DNA of 64,000 nucleotides, taken from contig NW_026570316.1 of NCBI RefSeq assembly GCF_019649055.1, positions 372,001-436,000 of the forward strand, read 5' to 3'. The notes beneath the pieces were generated by a model, which made no database searches, was not told where the DNA came from, and saw only the letters and a list, made by a program, of their open reading frames with translations. The stretch's first letter is position 1. The number at the start of each line of letters is the position of its first letter. Positions 1 to 11,760 of this stretch are shown piece by piece. The translations under genes were made by a program, and so were the position numbers. The DNA is from Paramacrobiotus metropolitanus (lineage: Eukaryota > Tardigrada > Eutardigrada > Parachela > Macrobiotidae).

Positions 1-229
1 AGCAAACCGGCAAACTGTACGTTTTGTAACTTTATTCATCAACTGGCAGAAAGGAAAAAGGAAAAGTGAAGTGTTGAGGAATGACCATCGGTCAGCATGC
101 GATGAGATGGCTGTATGTAAATGCCTAGAGGCAAGTAGGAGGAACAGATACATGTATAACGAATGGGCGAACAGGAGTGACCGTTAGGCATACATACAGT
201 ACACGCAAATACAGGTAACGGGCGTTACA
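1..229 (-). repeat. 3' LTR of the Gypsy element (partial)
   Basis: This matches 9835-10063 base for base. It ends with CA on the plus strand (TG on the coding strand), the usual LTR terminus. The rest of this LTR lies outside the window, so its full length is unknown. Confidence 0.93.
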
Positions 230-511
230 TTGCCCCATGCAAGTCTGAAGATGTCCTCATCGAAGCCACAAGAGAGATAACATTAATACGCACTGGAAGC
301 GTGTACATTGTACAATGGCTAAAGATGAAAAGAGTAATTAACGATCCGTCCATAAACGGCCAGTGAGGTGGTATTAAGGAATCCACTAACGGGATCCGAT
401 AAGGTGCCATAATAGTTGAGCCATTAGGCGGCGAGTACGATATCCATTAGGAACGGCATATATAGCCATCAGCCGGTCCAATGAGGACAATGTCCGGTCG
501 CCTGCGCGGTT

Positions 512-2521
512 TTAATGCGGATATCGCAGAACAACCCGGCGGGGCTGCGGTTGTTTTGGTGGCGGAGTAGGCAGAGGGATGATGACATCGTCCGGCTCGG
601 TTGCATAGGTTACCGCCGGGACGCGTTGGTAAATGCGGAGGTGCGTTCTGAAGTCTGGCAGAGGTACTGAAAACTTGAAACAACATGATGATACACACGC
701 CCGCAGGCAGGCGAAAAACACTGCAAGCAGCCTGTACGGATTCCAAGATACAGGAATCCGGCCAGAAGGCCAAAGACGAGTAATAGTACAGACACTGTCT
801 TTATGCGCTCAATAAATGACATATGTACAGTACTTGTTTCTATCTGATTAGTATTTAGCATTAAATCATTAAAACCGTAGATTTAGAATTTTGCAGTAAG
901 GCAGACAATTCAGCAATCATATTAAGTGGAAGATTCTTTATTAGTAATATCAGACAGAGAGTGAAAAATATGGTCTACCGGTGTAACGAAAAAGGAGCGG
1001 AAGTGGATTTTCTTCGAGAATTTGGTAAAGTTCAGAGGTACCCAGGAAATGTTATTATAAATATACGAGTATCCATTAAAGTTGGTAATGCCGTTTGACC
1101 AGAAACATGTGGAAAATGGATGCAGAGTGAAACCATCTTTACCAATTGTGAAATTAGAATTATGTATAGATGTAATAGGTTCAGGACCGCACTTAGTGAA
1201 TACAGCATGAAAAGTGGTATTTAAGGAAGTACAAGTACGGAGAATGGCAGTATTACCATGTACATCAAGGTGGTTACAGAGAGGAAGATTAAAAGCGTGT
1301 GCTGCACGAACTGGAGAGAGTTTCGAAAGGAGGAAAAGATCGTGCTTTTATTTTGACGGAGTTTACAAAAAATATTGTTACTATCGGCAATTAGATTATT
1401 AATCTGGTCGGACATGGTATCTAGTAACCACTGGTTATGTTGATGGATAGCCGACGTATAAAAGACTTGTAAACGCACAGTAAGCTTAGAAATATCTACA
1501 TGTTGAGAAATTGTGGTGTGGGAGGTTAAATTAAGCGGTAATTGTGTTGAACGATTAAAATTTGTAGCAGAAGGGATTGGTCGTCAAAGAGGGATAATTT
1601 GTCGCATTTGCCATGGGGCAGTCGGAGACGACAGTTAAGTTAAAATACAAATCAGTTTGACGAAGTTTATCGCGGACGTAAATGGTACTATCAGTCTTAA
1701 TCAAAACACCTAAACCGGAATGAAGCTCGTGAAATTTAGAACAATGTTGTGTTTCGGTGAATCGATTATTTGCCATACGTAAGCTGTATACCGTCATACG
1801 TAAGCTGTATGACCGTGAACTGCATAACCCGAAGGGTACTGTCCAGTTAGGTTACCCTGAACGGAGACCACGGCACAATTGTCGCAGTCTCGCTCCAGGT
1901 AACTTCCTCGAAGACGCAGTTAGTAGTACGAAACTGATTACTATGCAGCCAGCTGGCCGAGCCTGTAGGATCGGCTTCATAACGAAATGCGTGACCGTCG
2001 TGTACCATAACATTGCCTGAACAATCTAACGTTTGGACCATATGCCAACAATCTACGGCACTTACTACAACAGGATACGATTTTTGGTAAGTGTCCGTCG
2101 AACCCCAGAAAAATTCACTAATGTACAGTACGTTTACCCAGCTTCTACAGGCATAGCCTTTAAAGTTGAACGACGTACTTACAGCGGAGAAAAGTTTATA
2201 AAAAACCGGTACCTGTAAGTCGGAGGCGCGGTTAGGCTGATGGCAGGAGTCGTAGTCGGAGAGGTCCAGTGCGCCGACAAAGCGTGGGTGCTGACAGTCG
2301 CACACCTGGACAATGTGTCCGGATGTGCCGGTAGCGCCGGCATGGCGGAGGAGGAGTGCGGCCATGAGGAAAAAGGCCAAATGTGTGGCCACGGCCGGCA
2401 CACGTGGTGTTAAGCGAATAGTGTACTCTGCAGCCGGTGGTGGTGACGGTGGGGTCGGCGGCGACTGCGGTCGCGGATGCGAGGAGTGGTAGCGGGGCAC
2501 CGTGGCACTTTGGGCGCCCAA
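512..2521 (-). pseudogene. env: Env-like membrane glycoprotein of the Gypsy element, frame-broken
   Basis: This lies between integrase and the left LTR, where env sits in errantivirus-like elements. The first segment (2521 to 1847) starts with a proline-rich leader and a hydrophobic signal segment (LAFFLMAALLL), followed by a Cys-rich ectodomain opening with the pattern CDC-x2-P...LDL...C. Further ectodomain pieces lie in other frames at 1797-1555 and 1478-1221. Near the end (861-610) a strong membrane anchor (VSVLLLVFGLLAGFLYLGI) is followed by a Cys-containing tail. Layout is therefore signal peptide, ectodomain, single membrane span, short tail. The opening Cys/Pro pattern recalls glycoproteins captured by some invertebrate LTR elements, but I cannot assign the viral source from sequence alone. 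Frame changes separate the pieces, so no single intact product is present as written. Confidence 0.72.
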
Positions 2522-4017
2522 AGAAAGGAACAGCCCAATCCCCGCTGTAAAAGCAGGTGTGATATGGCGTGACCGTCAGTTCGAACGAATTGACGGTCTG
2601 GAGGATGGTGGTCTCAGTGGCGTGGTAAAGCGGGCGGTAGTTATCAAGAAGCGATACAACGGCGGCGCGTGCCTGGCGGTGAGTGTCGCGGTCACCGACT
2701 GGTAACAAGAAAATCCGTAGCCGATCGCGGTCCGAAATATCGGAATCGGAGGTAAACGCAGCGCGATCGTGAAACGGACGAAGACGAGAAATATGAGCAA
2801 CCTCGGTCTTTTGGTTACCACGCAAATTGGTGAGTAAGTATGTAACTGGACCGAGCTGTTTAGTAATCGTGTAGGGACCACGAAACATATGGGTAAGCTT
2901 TTTTGACGTCCTGAGTTTAAACGTAGGTTTATGAAGAAGGACCAGGTCGCCGATAGCAAACTGAGCGTCCTTTAAGAACTGGTTATGATAGCTGAGATTA
3001 GTGTTTTGAGAAGCTTCCACGTTCGCAACAACGATTTCTGAAATTTCGGAGAAGCGGTCGATTAGATTGCGAGACAACTGCGTAGGCTCGGTGGGCAACA
3101 CAAGATCCACCGGCATTGTAGCCTCTCTACCAAACATGAGGAAAAGGGAGAAAACTTCGTCGTAGTATGAACGGAAGTGTTGTAGGCGTATACCGCATAT
3201 GGTAAGACTAGTGACCAGTCTTTGTGATAAAGGTCAACGTATTTGGAAATTATTTCGAGTAAAGAGCGATTTACGCGTTCGACGGGCGCATTTCCTTGGC
3301 TATGGTAAGGCGATGAGTGCAAATGCTTAATATTCAAAATATTTAACACCTGATCGAAAACTTGATTACAAAATTCTAAGCCGTTGTCTGATACAATTTT
3401 TTGCGGAAGAGAAAGTTAGCAAAACACAGTTGACAAGAAAGTTGGCTATCTCAATGGCTTCTTTAGTTTTTAATGCGCCAGCAACGGCAAACTTACTAAA
3501 GTGATCGACTACTACAACAATGTACTTCGTATCTGAGTAAGAAACCGGGCGGCCCCATAAGGTCGATGGATATGACGGCGAACGGATACTTTGCCACAGA
3601 GTAATTTTGAAGTAAGCCTAACTGAGTACTGTTATTCGGATTCCGCGTCTGGCAGGTTAAACAGGACTGCACGTAAAGGCGAACTGAGGTTACGATATTT
3701 GTCCAGTAGAAGCGGGTTTTAACGCGCTCCACGTCTTGGCAAAGCCCAAGTGGCCGGTGAGCTGGTTATCATGCGAAAACTGTAAACCTGCCGGCGCAAT
3801 GCGCGAGGAACATACAGTAAGTTGTACGACTGACCTTCACGAATAAAGTGCTTATATAAAATATTGTCTTTAAGCATAAAGGTTCGAACAATCTTGCGGG
3901 CGTCACTGAAAGTTCGTTGATCGGAGTTTCTAACATATTAATGATTCGGCTGATAGACTTGTCCTTGCGCTGAAGCGCAGCCACGTCCAGTGACCCGAAT
4001 GTAAACAAAGGATGCAA
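2232..4017 (-). pseudogene. pol: Integrase region of the Gypsy pol
   Basis: Pieces on the minus strand cover an integrase. At 4017-3496 lies the N-terminal zinc-binding region (the later Cys pair reads SCLTCQ) and the first core aspartate (ISIDLMGP). At 3349-3062 is the distal core with HSQGNAPVERVNR, which contains the catalytic glutamate. The segment starting at 3137 includes the GPY/F module (FRGPYTITKQLGPVTYLL) and the usual HISRLRPFH ending. The frame changes near 3500, 3350 and 3130. The 3137-2232 frame continues past the integrase end and overlaps the start of env at 2521, so env is probably expressed from a different frame or a spliced message. The family role is insertion of the cDNA into host DNA. 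Confidence 0.85.
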
Positions 4018-4024
4018 CGACGTT

Positions 4025-5330
4025 TCAATGGCGTCCTCGGGAAGGGCAACGACTTAAACAGTCGACGTCGCCGTGAGTTTTACCGCTTTTGTAAACTATA
4101 GTTAAATTATATTCAGATAAGAATAAAGCCCATTTAGTTAGTTTATTATTATTAAAAGATTTAGATAAAAGATAACACAGCGCGTGGTGGTCCGTGACAA
4201 CCGTAACATGTCCCGGAATAAGGTAAGGCCGAAACTTGCAAAAGGCCCAGTAGAGGCAAAACATTCGCGCTCGGTGGCGCACCAGCGCTGTTCTGTGGAG
4301 GAAAGAGTACGGCTCGCGTATGCAATCGGATGTAAAAGGTCATCAGCGCCGTGGGGCTGGAGAAGCACAATGCCAATACCATAACCGGATGCGTCGGTAT
4401 GGACCGTAACTGGAAGAGCTGGGTTATAATGACGAAGTATCGGGGACGATACTAAAGAAGCCTTGAAATAATCTAAAGCAGCCTGTTGCTCCGCGCCCCA
4501 TTCGAAGGCTACCCCGACGCGGTCCAGTTTTGTAAGCGGTGTCGCAATACTGGAAAAATTTTTAATATGTTTTCTAAAATAATTTAATTTACCAAGGACC
4601 GTTTTAAGTTCTTTTAAATTTTTTAGGAGTAGGTAGTTTACAGATGGCCCGGACATTGTCTGGGTCCGTTGAGTGCCCGTGGGCGTAACGATAAATCCTA
4701 AAAGTTTTACTTCCTGGCTAGCAAATAAGCATTTATCTGGATTTAACAACAGATTTGCGTCTTGAAGGCGTCCTAATACAAGATTAACGTGTGCGAGATG
4801 TTCGGTAAAACTTTTACTATAGATGATAATATCATCAATGTATGCTAAGCAAAACTGCCACAAGAAATCCGATAATACGGTATTGACTATACACTGGAAA
4901 ATCGAAGGTGCGTTCGTAAGGCCAAAGGAACAACTTTGTAATGGTAGTGTTTACCATTAACGACAAAACCGGTCTTTTCGCGAGCTGACAAGGCAAGGGG
5001 CACCTGGTGGTATCCTGCCTTCATATCGAGCGTGGTAAAATAGAGACATCCGCTTAGGGAATCAAGAATATCGTCGATCCGAGGCAAGGGATATGCCATT
5101 TTCTTAGTAATTGCGTTGAGTTTAGAGTAATTTATAACAAACCGCATCTGTTTATTCTTTTTCGGAACAAGAAAGGCAGGGACGCCCAGGGGCCAAAAGA
5201 GGGTTCAATAAGATCAAGCCTAAGGAGCTCATCCAGCTGAGCCTGAATATGAGAACGCTCAAGGAGGTTTGTGCGATAAGGAGGACAGTTAATTGGCAAA
5301 TGCGTGCCGGTATCGATGTGCATTTCGAAG
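4025..5330 (-). pseudogene. pol: Reverse transcriptase and RNase H region of the Gypsy pol
   Basis: The reverse transcriptase palm is clear: MRFVINYSKLN, YPLPRIDDIL and LDMKAGYHQVPL lie at 5147-5000, and AYIDDIIIYS, the catalytic YxDD box, at about 4842. The RNase H begins with VHTDASGYGIG near 4400 and continues to TDHHALCYLL and DCLSRCP near 4190-4050. The frame is lost at a short T run near 4930, between the QVPL and YIDD parts, and again near 4280. Each break looks like a one-base length change, not a deletion of residues: alignable motifs continue directly on the other side. Together these domains copy the element RNA into double-stranded DNA. Confidence 0.9.
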
Positions 5331-6406
5331 CTATACGCGCAGCCAAGTGGGCGCGTCGGTGTAGGAAAAACGTTTTATGAAAGCGTAATAACGCAAGGAC
5401 ACTGGATAGTTGATTACCATCGAGGTAGTGCCGAGAGATAAGCAAGAAAAATTGAAATTATTATCGGCATCAACATGCGACGGCTGGACAAAATCAGAGG
5501 AGGGCTCTATGGGAGCGATTGACACCGGTGAGGGCCGGGCGCACTGAGGCGGCGACGGAGGCGTTGTGGTCCCGACCGGTGGTGCAGGCTGTACTGCGCA
5601 ACATACGACAGGGCGCACAGAAGACTGTACGATTGGCCGTATCGATGACGGCACCAAAAGACCAAGCGTTTCGTAACCGAGAATAAGATCTTTGTCGGAA
5701 CCGAGCGTCGGCAAAATGTTGAAGACAACTGTTTCGGTGTACCCTAGTGCCGTAAGCGGTACACGTACTGTACCAAGCAGCGGAATAACGGAACCATCAA
5801 TTAGCAAGACCTTTGAAGCGGCTCCGCTACCGGAAAACCGGAAGAAGATGCAAAATCAGAGCTACAGACGTTAGTTGCTGCGCCAGTATCTAAAAGCATA
5901 TTATACGGCTGCCCATTAACAGTAACCCGTATTATAGGAAGGGCATGCGGAATAGGGATAGAGATAGAATTGAGTTGCATAACCGATAACGTATTCAGCG
6001 GTCGAGGCGTGTAAGTACCAGTGTTAGCGCCCGGTCCCGCGTTAGGAGTATTATTGGAAATATTAGACGTTAAAGTTTGAAAATTATTACCGGTAGGCGG
6101 ATTAGTGCGGAAGTTAGTTTGTAGTAATATGTGTACGGTGATTATTATTAGTACGAGTATAAGGCGCGCCAGGAGGCTGCGAGCCGGCAGCACGAGCACG
6201 ACACATTTCAGTGGAATGTCCATATTTATGGTGAAACTCACAATATGGTCTGTTCCTACTGATCGCTGAAATGGCTTATTTTGAAAATGCCGATTGGGTA
6301 TGTTGTGCGCACTGGATGAGTGGCTCGAAAGATGATTGCTTTGTGGGTAGACTGTTTGCGTTGCGTTGACCTGCGCATCGTCAAAACGCGTGCCTTTGTG
6401 CGGCAC
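5331..6406 (-). pseudogene. pol: Aspartic protease region of the Gypsy element
   Basis: A retroviral-type aspartic protease motif (LLDTGAATNVCSS) lies at about 5867-5896 on the minus strand. It is preceded by a strand-like segment ending in NGQPYNM, the usual context of the DTG active site. The reading moves to another frame near 5805 and continues in 5807-5331, where LGYETLGLL is the likely ILG-type C-terminal protease motif. The protease would process the gag-pol polyprotein. The upstream part of 6406-5801 is low-complexity Asn/Thr/Pro-rich linker between the gag zinc knuckles and the protease. Confidence 0.75.
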
Positions 6407-7529
6407 TCGGCTTCACTGTGGCCAGTCCGAAAACAGAAACTGCACTGGCGGTCTGGGGCTGGGCGACGGCGGGCTTGCCATGACCGGCATTCGTAAACTG
6501 AATGACCCGTGCGCTGACAGAACGAACACGATGCGCGAGACTGGTGGTACGGCGGGCGCCGCCGACAAGCTTCCGTTACATGACCTGTACGTTTACAAAA
6601 CGAACAATAACGGGAATCGCGGTTAAAAGTATGACGAAATTTATTCTGACAATAGTTGCGGTCGAAAAAACGATTTTCTACGTCCGGTATGTTAACTGAA
6701 TCACATTCCCTTGTTTCCGTATCGTTGATCTTGCGGCGCATAAGGCGCTGCAAATCAAATACGGTGTTGCAGTCGGCCAAAAACTCCTCCGGTGTCTTTG
6801 GTTTCATGGGCACAAGACGTTCAAGTAAATCGCCATGAAGTCCACGAATTAAATAATCAACCTTTTCGGAGTCGGACATTGTGGGTGAGACCGTACTACA
6901 CATATATAACACGTCATTGACGTAATCCGTCAATGATTCGTTTTCCCTAATCTTACGATTGCGCAACTGGCGCTTAACGTTATCGACAAAATCCGGCGGC
7001 CGGAAGTGGGTAAGCAGCGCGGCCTCTAAAAGGTTCCAGTTCTCAACTGTGAGGGTTCCGTTTCGCGTAGCTGTATATACCAGGTACGCGCGAATGCGTC
7101 GATATATTGAGGAAATTTTTTACTGCTTTGTCTCAGTCCAATCGTTCGCTAAGGCCGTAAGATTATAATTTTCCAGCCATGCGGCAACATTCTCGCCTGC
7201 TTTTCCACTGAAGCGCGGGATGTCGATGGTGGATCCGAGCCCTGTACGCTCCAGGGCGGCGGCCAGAGCATCCAGCTCGACCACGTTCGCGCACCGGTCC
7301 AACTGGCGGGACTCACGCCCGCTAGGCCGGTCCGCGCCAATCGGGTTTGCGGATCGACTGGAGAGCGGGGCGCAACTTCGGCCAGATCGACGGGTTTACT
7401 GAGCGCTGAGAATCCGGCGGTATGCCGTTCGTCACTAGCTGAACGTTTTGACATGGTGTAGCGTTTTAACGGACTGAGCGCTGAGAATCCGGCGGTATGC
7501 CGTTCGTCACTAGCTGAACGTTTTGACAT
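6256..7529 (-). pseudogene. gag: Gag with three CCHC zinc knuckles
   Basis: The capsid part contains IPRFSGKAGENVAAWLENY (about 7240-7160) and the capsid-like ESLTDYVNDVLYMC and KVDYLIRGLHGDL segments (6966-6820). Three consecutive CX2CX4HX4C zinc knuckles (CSFCKRTGHVTEAC, CSFCQRTGHSVYEC, CSFCFRTGHSEAEC) lie at about 6403-6606 and would bind element RNA. The frame is interrupted between 7120 and 6967. The first coding bases are duplicated in tandem, so the N-terminal peptide MSKRSASDERHTAGFSALS is present twice. Confidence 0.88.
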
Positions 7530-7547
7530 GGTGTAGCGTTTTAACGG
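7398..7547. repeat. 75-bp tandem duplication at the gag start
   Basis: Two copies of a 75-bp unit lie head to tail (7398-7472 and 7473-7547) with no differences that I can see. Because 75 is a multiple of three, the duplication keeps frame and repeats both the start codon and the N-terminal peptide. Confidence 0.93.
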
Positions 7548-7579
7548 ACTTTTGCGCGAACATGCGCGTCGCTTCGCGA

Positions 7580-7650
7580 ACCCGGCACCTGGAGGCCGTA
7601 TAAACCGGCACGTGGAGGCCGTCTGCCGGCGCGTGGAGGCCGTCTAAGCT
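7580..7650. repeat. Short tandem repeat in the Gypsy 5' leader
   Basis: Three units related to CCGGCACGTGGAGGCCGTCT follow each other. They lie upstream of gag on the minus strand, in the untranslated leader, and could be a packaging or regulatory region; that role is inference. Confidence 0.75.
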
Positions 7651-9834
7651 ATGGACGTCACCCGCGGTTGGGCGCGAAAACTTTAAAAGTGTTGCGTGGG
7701 TGACTGCTGGGATTGCAAAATTAATTATTTTAAATTAAAGTGATGTGCAAAACTACAATTTATTAGTTGCGATCTAACCCAAGTAACGCCTCGCCCCGGC
7801 CTGAAGGGCCACAAACCAGAGGGCAGGGTAGCCGTCTATTGTGCACGCGTTTCCCGCCACTTGAACAGAACGTGCGAGCGGTGCCGAACGGAATGTTCGT
7901 AGCGCCGCACCAGGCACTGGGCCCGGATGCACACAGTTTGCAGAGGGCGAGCAGCTGAGGTCACTGTAATGGAAGATGAGGACAACGGGCGAGGGAGACA
8001 GGCGTGACCGGCAGATGTGGGCTATAGAGGCTGTATCGAGCACCTGGACACTTGAGACAATGCAGTCGGCGCGGTGAGCAAAGAAAACCTGGCTAAGGAG
8101 TTAGCGAATAGCGAGTATACGTATAGTACTAATGAGCCGAGAAGGTAAAACGCCGAAATTAACGATAGGTAAGTGAACCGTAATGCTGGCAAAGCCTGGG
8201 GAACAGATGCAGAAGAAAAGGTAACTGCCAGGTGTGATAGTGGGAAAAGCGATCGCTAATGGTAGAAAGCTACGGTAGAACGAGATTTATGGCGTTTTGG
8301 ATAATGGACTGCGCTTTTAGCGGTGACTGGGCAAGTGACGCTCTAGCGTACAGTGATGAGAAACGAAAATTAATGGCTCCTTGGAAGATAGAACTATGCA
8401 CCTGAGCAGTGTCTTAATGAGAATGCTGACTAAGGTGGAGAAGCCTGTTTGAATGCTGTCATGGCTGAGAAAGTAATTAAAACGGGTACTGATAGTGGCT
8501 GAATGCTGCGACACAGAATATTTTATAGCTGTCTAATGATCCTGGCTACAGAAAGCGGCTATTTAATGATCCTGGCTGCCGTCGGCGGCCGTGACAAACT
8601 ATAGCACTGTTAGCTAGCAAGATGCTGGAGAAGAATGCTGATTATGTGCGTTATACCGGTAGCGGCGGCTGAGCAAAAAGAGCGCTGTTCTGCATCCACT
8701 GTCTATAGGTATGTGCGAGACTGTCTGGCCACTGTGTGAATGCAGAAATTAAGGAATCTGTGTCGTGCACGAAAATGCCGGTGCGCAGCGATAAGGTACG
8801 AAAACATACAGGACTCGTAGTTGTCGGTATCAAATATAACAAGACGGATAATCGTGCAAGCAAACCAATGTGCAAAAAAAAAAGATTGCGAATAGAAACA
8901 CTCGATTGATTTTTGTACGTATTTAGTTATGGCACAATTATGGTTTTTTTGTATTTAGGTATAGCACAATATGTGGAGCAAGATGATAGTAAGCAGTATT
9001 AGGTAAGATTATAAAATTGAAATGCTGGATTGATGAAACGAACTTTAAAATAAAAAAGAAGAAGTTGTGTAATTTGTTGAGTTCGCAACCCTGGTCGGAA
9101 TCAAAACAAAATTTTTCTATATGAAAACAGAATTTTAAAACGGTATGCGAATGAAGATGTGCTAACGAATTTTCAAGATACCAAACAACAAATACTGAAT
9201 AGATAATAGTTAAGTGCAAATAAGTACCGCAAAGAGGCACAATAAACGAAAGTCGCAAAACGCTGTTAAACTCAGGTTTTATTCAGGCCAGTTAAACAAT
9301 ATGAACGTAAGTCGGTTTTTTTTTTATATTTTCGAGATTTCAAGGGAAAACGCAGGCTAATACAAGATTGTAGTAGTATACATATAAAATAAAAGTGACA
9401 AGTTCAGCGATAAGTGATAAATAGGCGATAAAACTTAATACCGTGGAAATTTTAAAAGCAATACCACAATGATGGCAATACAAACAGAGATGCGTTTATA
9501 GTGTAAATGGCTGAACGCAAATATCTGCGCAACGGAAAGCGGCCGGTGGCCGGTGGTGCAAACTTACCGAGCGATGAAGCCGGGTGTGTACGAAGCAGCG
9601 CCGCGTGCGGATAGGCAAGAGGAGAGACCGGGCGGTAGGGATCCGGGTGATCAGTCCGGATGGGAAGGAAAACAGATGGGAGAGCAACGGGGTGGGAGAG
9701 CAATAGACGGCGGCGGCGGCGGGCGACGGGATTGCGTCGTCGCAACAGCAAAACCAAAAAGGTCACGGTCAGACCAAAGTCTTCGGCACCAAATGTAGCG
9801 TGTGGCTACGGTCTGTGTGTGAATGCGTACGCTA
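7651..9834 (-). other. Gypsy 5' leader and inner part of the right LTR, non-coding
   Basis: There is no protein-like reading frame here. By position it must hold the untranslated leader, the primer binding site and the rest of the right LTR. The inner LTR boundary could not be set because the left LTR is truncated by the window. A GC-rich stretch with a CGG run lies at about 9705-9725. Confidence 0.6.
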
Positions 9835-10063
9835 AGCAAACCGGCAAACTGTACGTTTTGTAACTTTATTCATCAACTGGCAGAAAGGAAAAAGGAAAAG
9901 TGAAGTGTTGAGGAATGACCATCGGTCAGCATGCGATGAGATGGCTGTATGTAAATGCCTAGAGGCAAGTAGGAGGAACAGATACATGTATAACGAATGG
10001 GCGAACAGGAGTGACCGTTAGGCATACATACAGTACACGCAAATACAGGTAACGGGCGTTACA
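9835..10063 (-). repeat. 5' LTR of the Gypsy element (outer 229 bp)
   Basis: This is identical to 1-229 and defines the outer end of the element at 10063 (plus-strand ...GCGTTACA). The LTR continues to the left beyond 9835 for an unknown distance. The flank at 10064 (ATATTG) is where a target duplication would be sought; its partner lies outside the window. Confidence 0.92.
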
Positions 10064-11760
10064 ATATTGTAAGAGGAGAATCTTCTTTACACACAGCAGC
10101 CGCCCATCCGCCGCCTATCCTGGTTGGCTCAAGCTCAAGCACAAATCTCTTGATCTTCGCCAACAGCGGCGACGGCACAGTGGCTGTGCTACGTGGATCT
10201 CACTCGGTAGCCAGCGGATCGATTCCGCTCCATCGCCATTTTTCGGAATTTCCTCAACAGACAGAACTTCATCTGACCGCCCTCCCTCGCTGAGATCACC
10301 ACGGACAGCCGACTTATGGCTGCCTCTGTGATAATATTGGTGGAGGTCAATTACATTTCGGTAACCGTTACGCGAAGGGTAACGGCGCGACGCGTAAAAA
10401 ACGATGAATGAGTCAGCAAAAAATGAAATAACAAATAAGAAGACGAGTAAGTTTACGTGCCAGGGTAGAAATTGACCCTCCAAAGTGTAAAAAAGTTACG
10501 TACGTTTCATGCAAACGCGTCTGTGGTACCGCACTGCCAGACTCAGTGCACGCAGTCTCCGTGCGGCCATGGGCCACCGTCAAACTGCACTTGAGGAGGA
10601 ATCGACATTCCGTCGTTGCATAGATGCAGGCTACAGAATGAATCTTTTTTCGATACGAAAAACTGTAATCTATTTGGAACTAATTATCGATTACTAGTGT
10701 GCAACAAAATATCATCTTTTGTACTCGTACAAAATTAATGTGGGCAGGGGATGTGAAACGCGTCAGGTAGGTGCAGTTGCAGAGAGGCACCCAGAGAGAA
10801 ATAGTGGGTATTGCTAAAGCCTGTGACTGTGACTGGGTGGGACTGGGTGGGAGTGGGAGTTTATGTGACTGGGACCTTCTGTGACTGTGACCATCTGTAA
10901 CTGTGCCGGACTGGGCCTGGGAGCGATGGGGACTGTGACCATTTGGGACTGGGACTAGTGTGCGCTACTTTACGCCAAATCGACCGAAAGCGCACTTCCG
11001 GCCAGTTTTAAACTGAAGCCTTCTTTTTAAAATTTTGCACCTTTAATGCATTAATTGTCGTCAATAAAATTTTACACAACAAAATTTTCATTAAAAAATT
11101 TTGCAACACAAAAGCTCTGGTCTCTCCCTGGTCTTGTCCATAAAAAAAATAATTCAAAAACTGCATGAACTCTGAAATATGTAACAGCGCATCGCGCGAT
11201 ATTGACTGGAGCAGGGGCTGGATGTACAAACATAGGAGGTTAGGAAACGCCTTTTAAGAAAGTGGAAAAATAATTGTTACTTACGGTAAGTAACAATTAT
11301 TTCGCTGCAGAACTTACATAGGTTACTTTTAACGGTAAGTAACTTACGGTAAGTGACACGCGTACGTGCTCTTCTAGTACTTACTAGCGGTGGTTGCGAA
11401 CCACATCATTGCACGAGCGCGAGCGCCAGTACCACTGGGAAATGGTATTGGACTTGTGGAATTGGAAAAGCGTGACGTACGCTCTTCGTGGCGTCAGACA
11501 AATTTTATGCTCTTGACGAAGGGCACCTGGCGCTTCGCGCTCGGTGCAAATTATTTTCTGACTACAGAGTACTAGTAGTAAACCCCGCGCGGAAGAAATG
11601 AACGATCGAAATACAGTAAATTATTTACATTGCTTACGTGATTTATGGACTATCTTTTATAGGCTATTTCTGAGCGAATTAACCACCAAATTCTAGAATA
11701 TATGCCCCTTACCTATGCCCCGACAGCTTTTTAGCATTTTAAAATCGATGTGCGAAGCAG

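Larger units (their letters stand above)
1..10063 (-). mobile_element. Env-bearing Ty3/Gypsy LTR retrotransposon, left LTR cut by window edge
   Basis: A full-length LTR retroelement read on the minus strand. In order from right to left it shows a right LTR, gag with three zinc knuckles, protease, reverse transcriptase, RNase H, integrase with a GPY/F-type C-terminus, and an env-like membrane glycoprotein ending next to the left LTR. Domain order PR-RT-RH-IN identifies Ty3/Gypsy (Metaviridae). Bases 1-229 and 9835-10063 appear identical when read side by side, which implies recent insertion, yet the coding regions change frame many times. A purine-rich stretch (GGGGCAA on the minus strand) directly precedes the left LTR and could be the polypurine tract. 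The primer binding site was not located because the inner boundary of the right LTR cannot be fixed with the left copy truncated. Confidence 0.92.
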
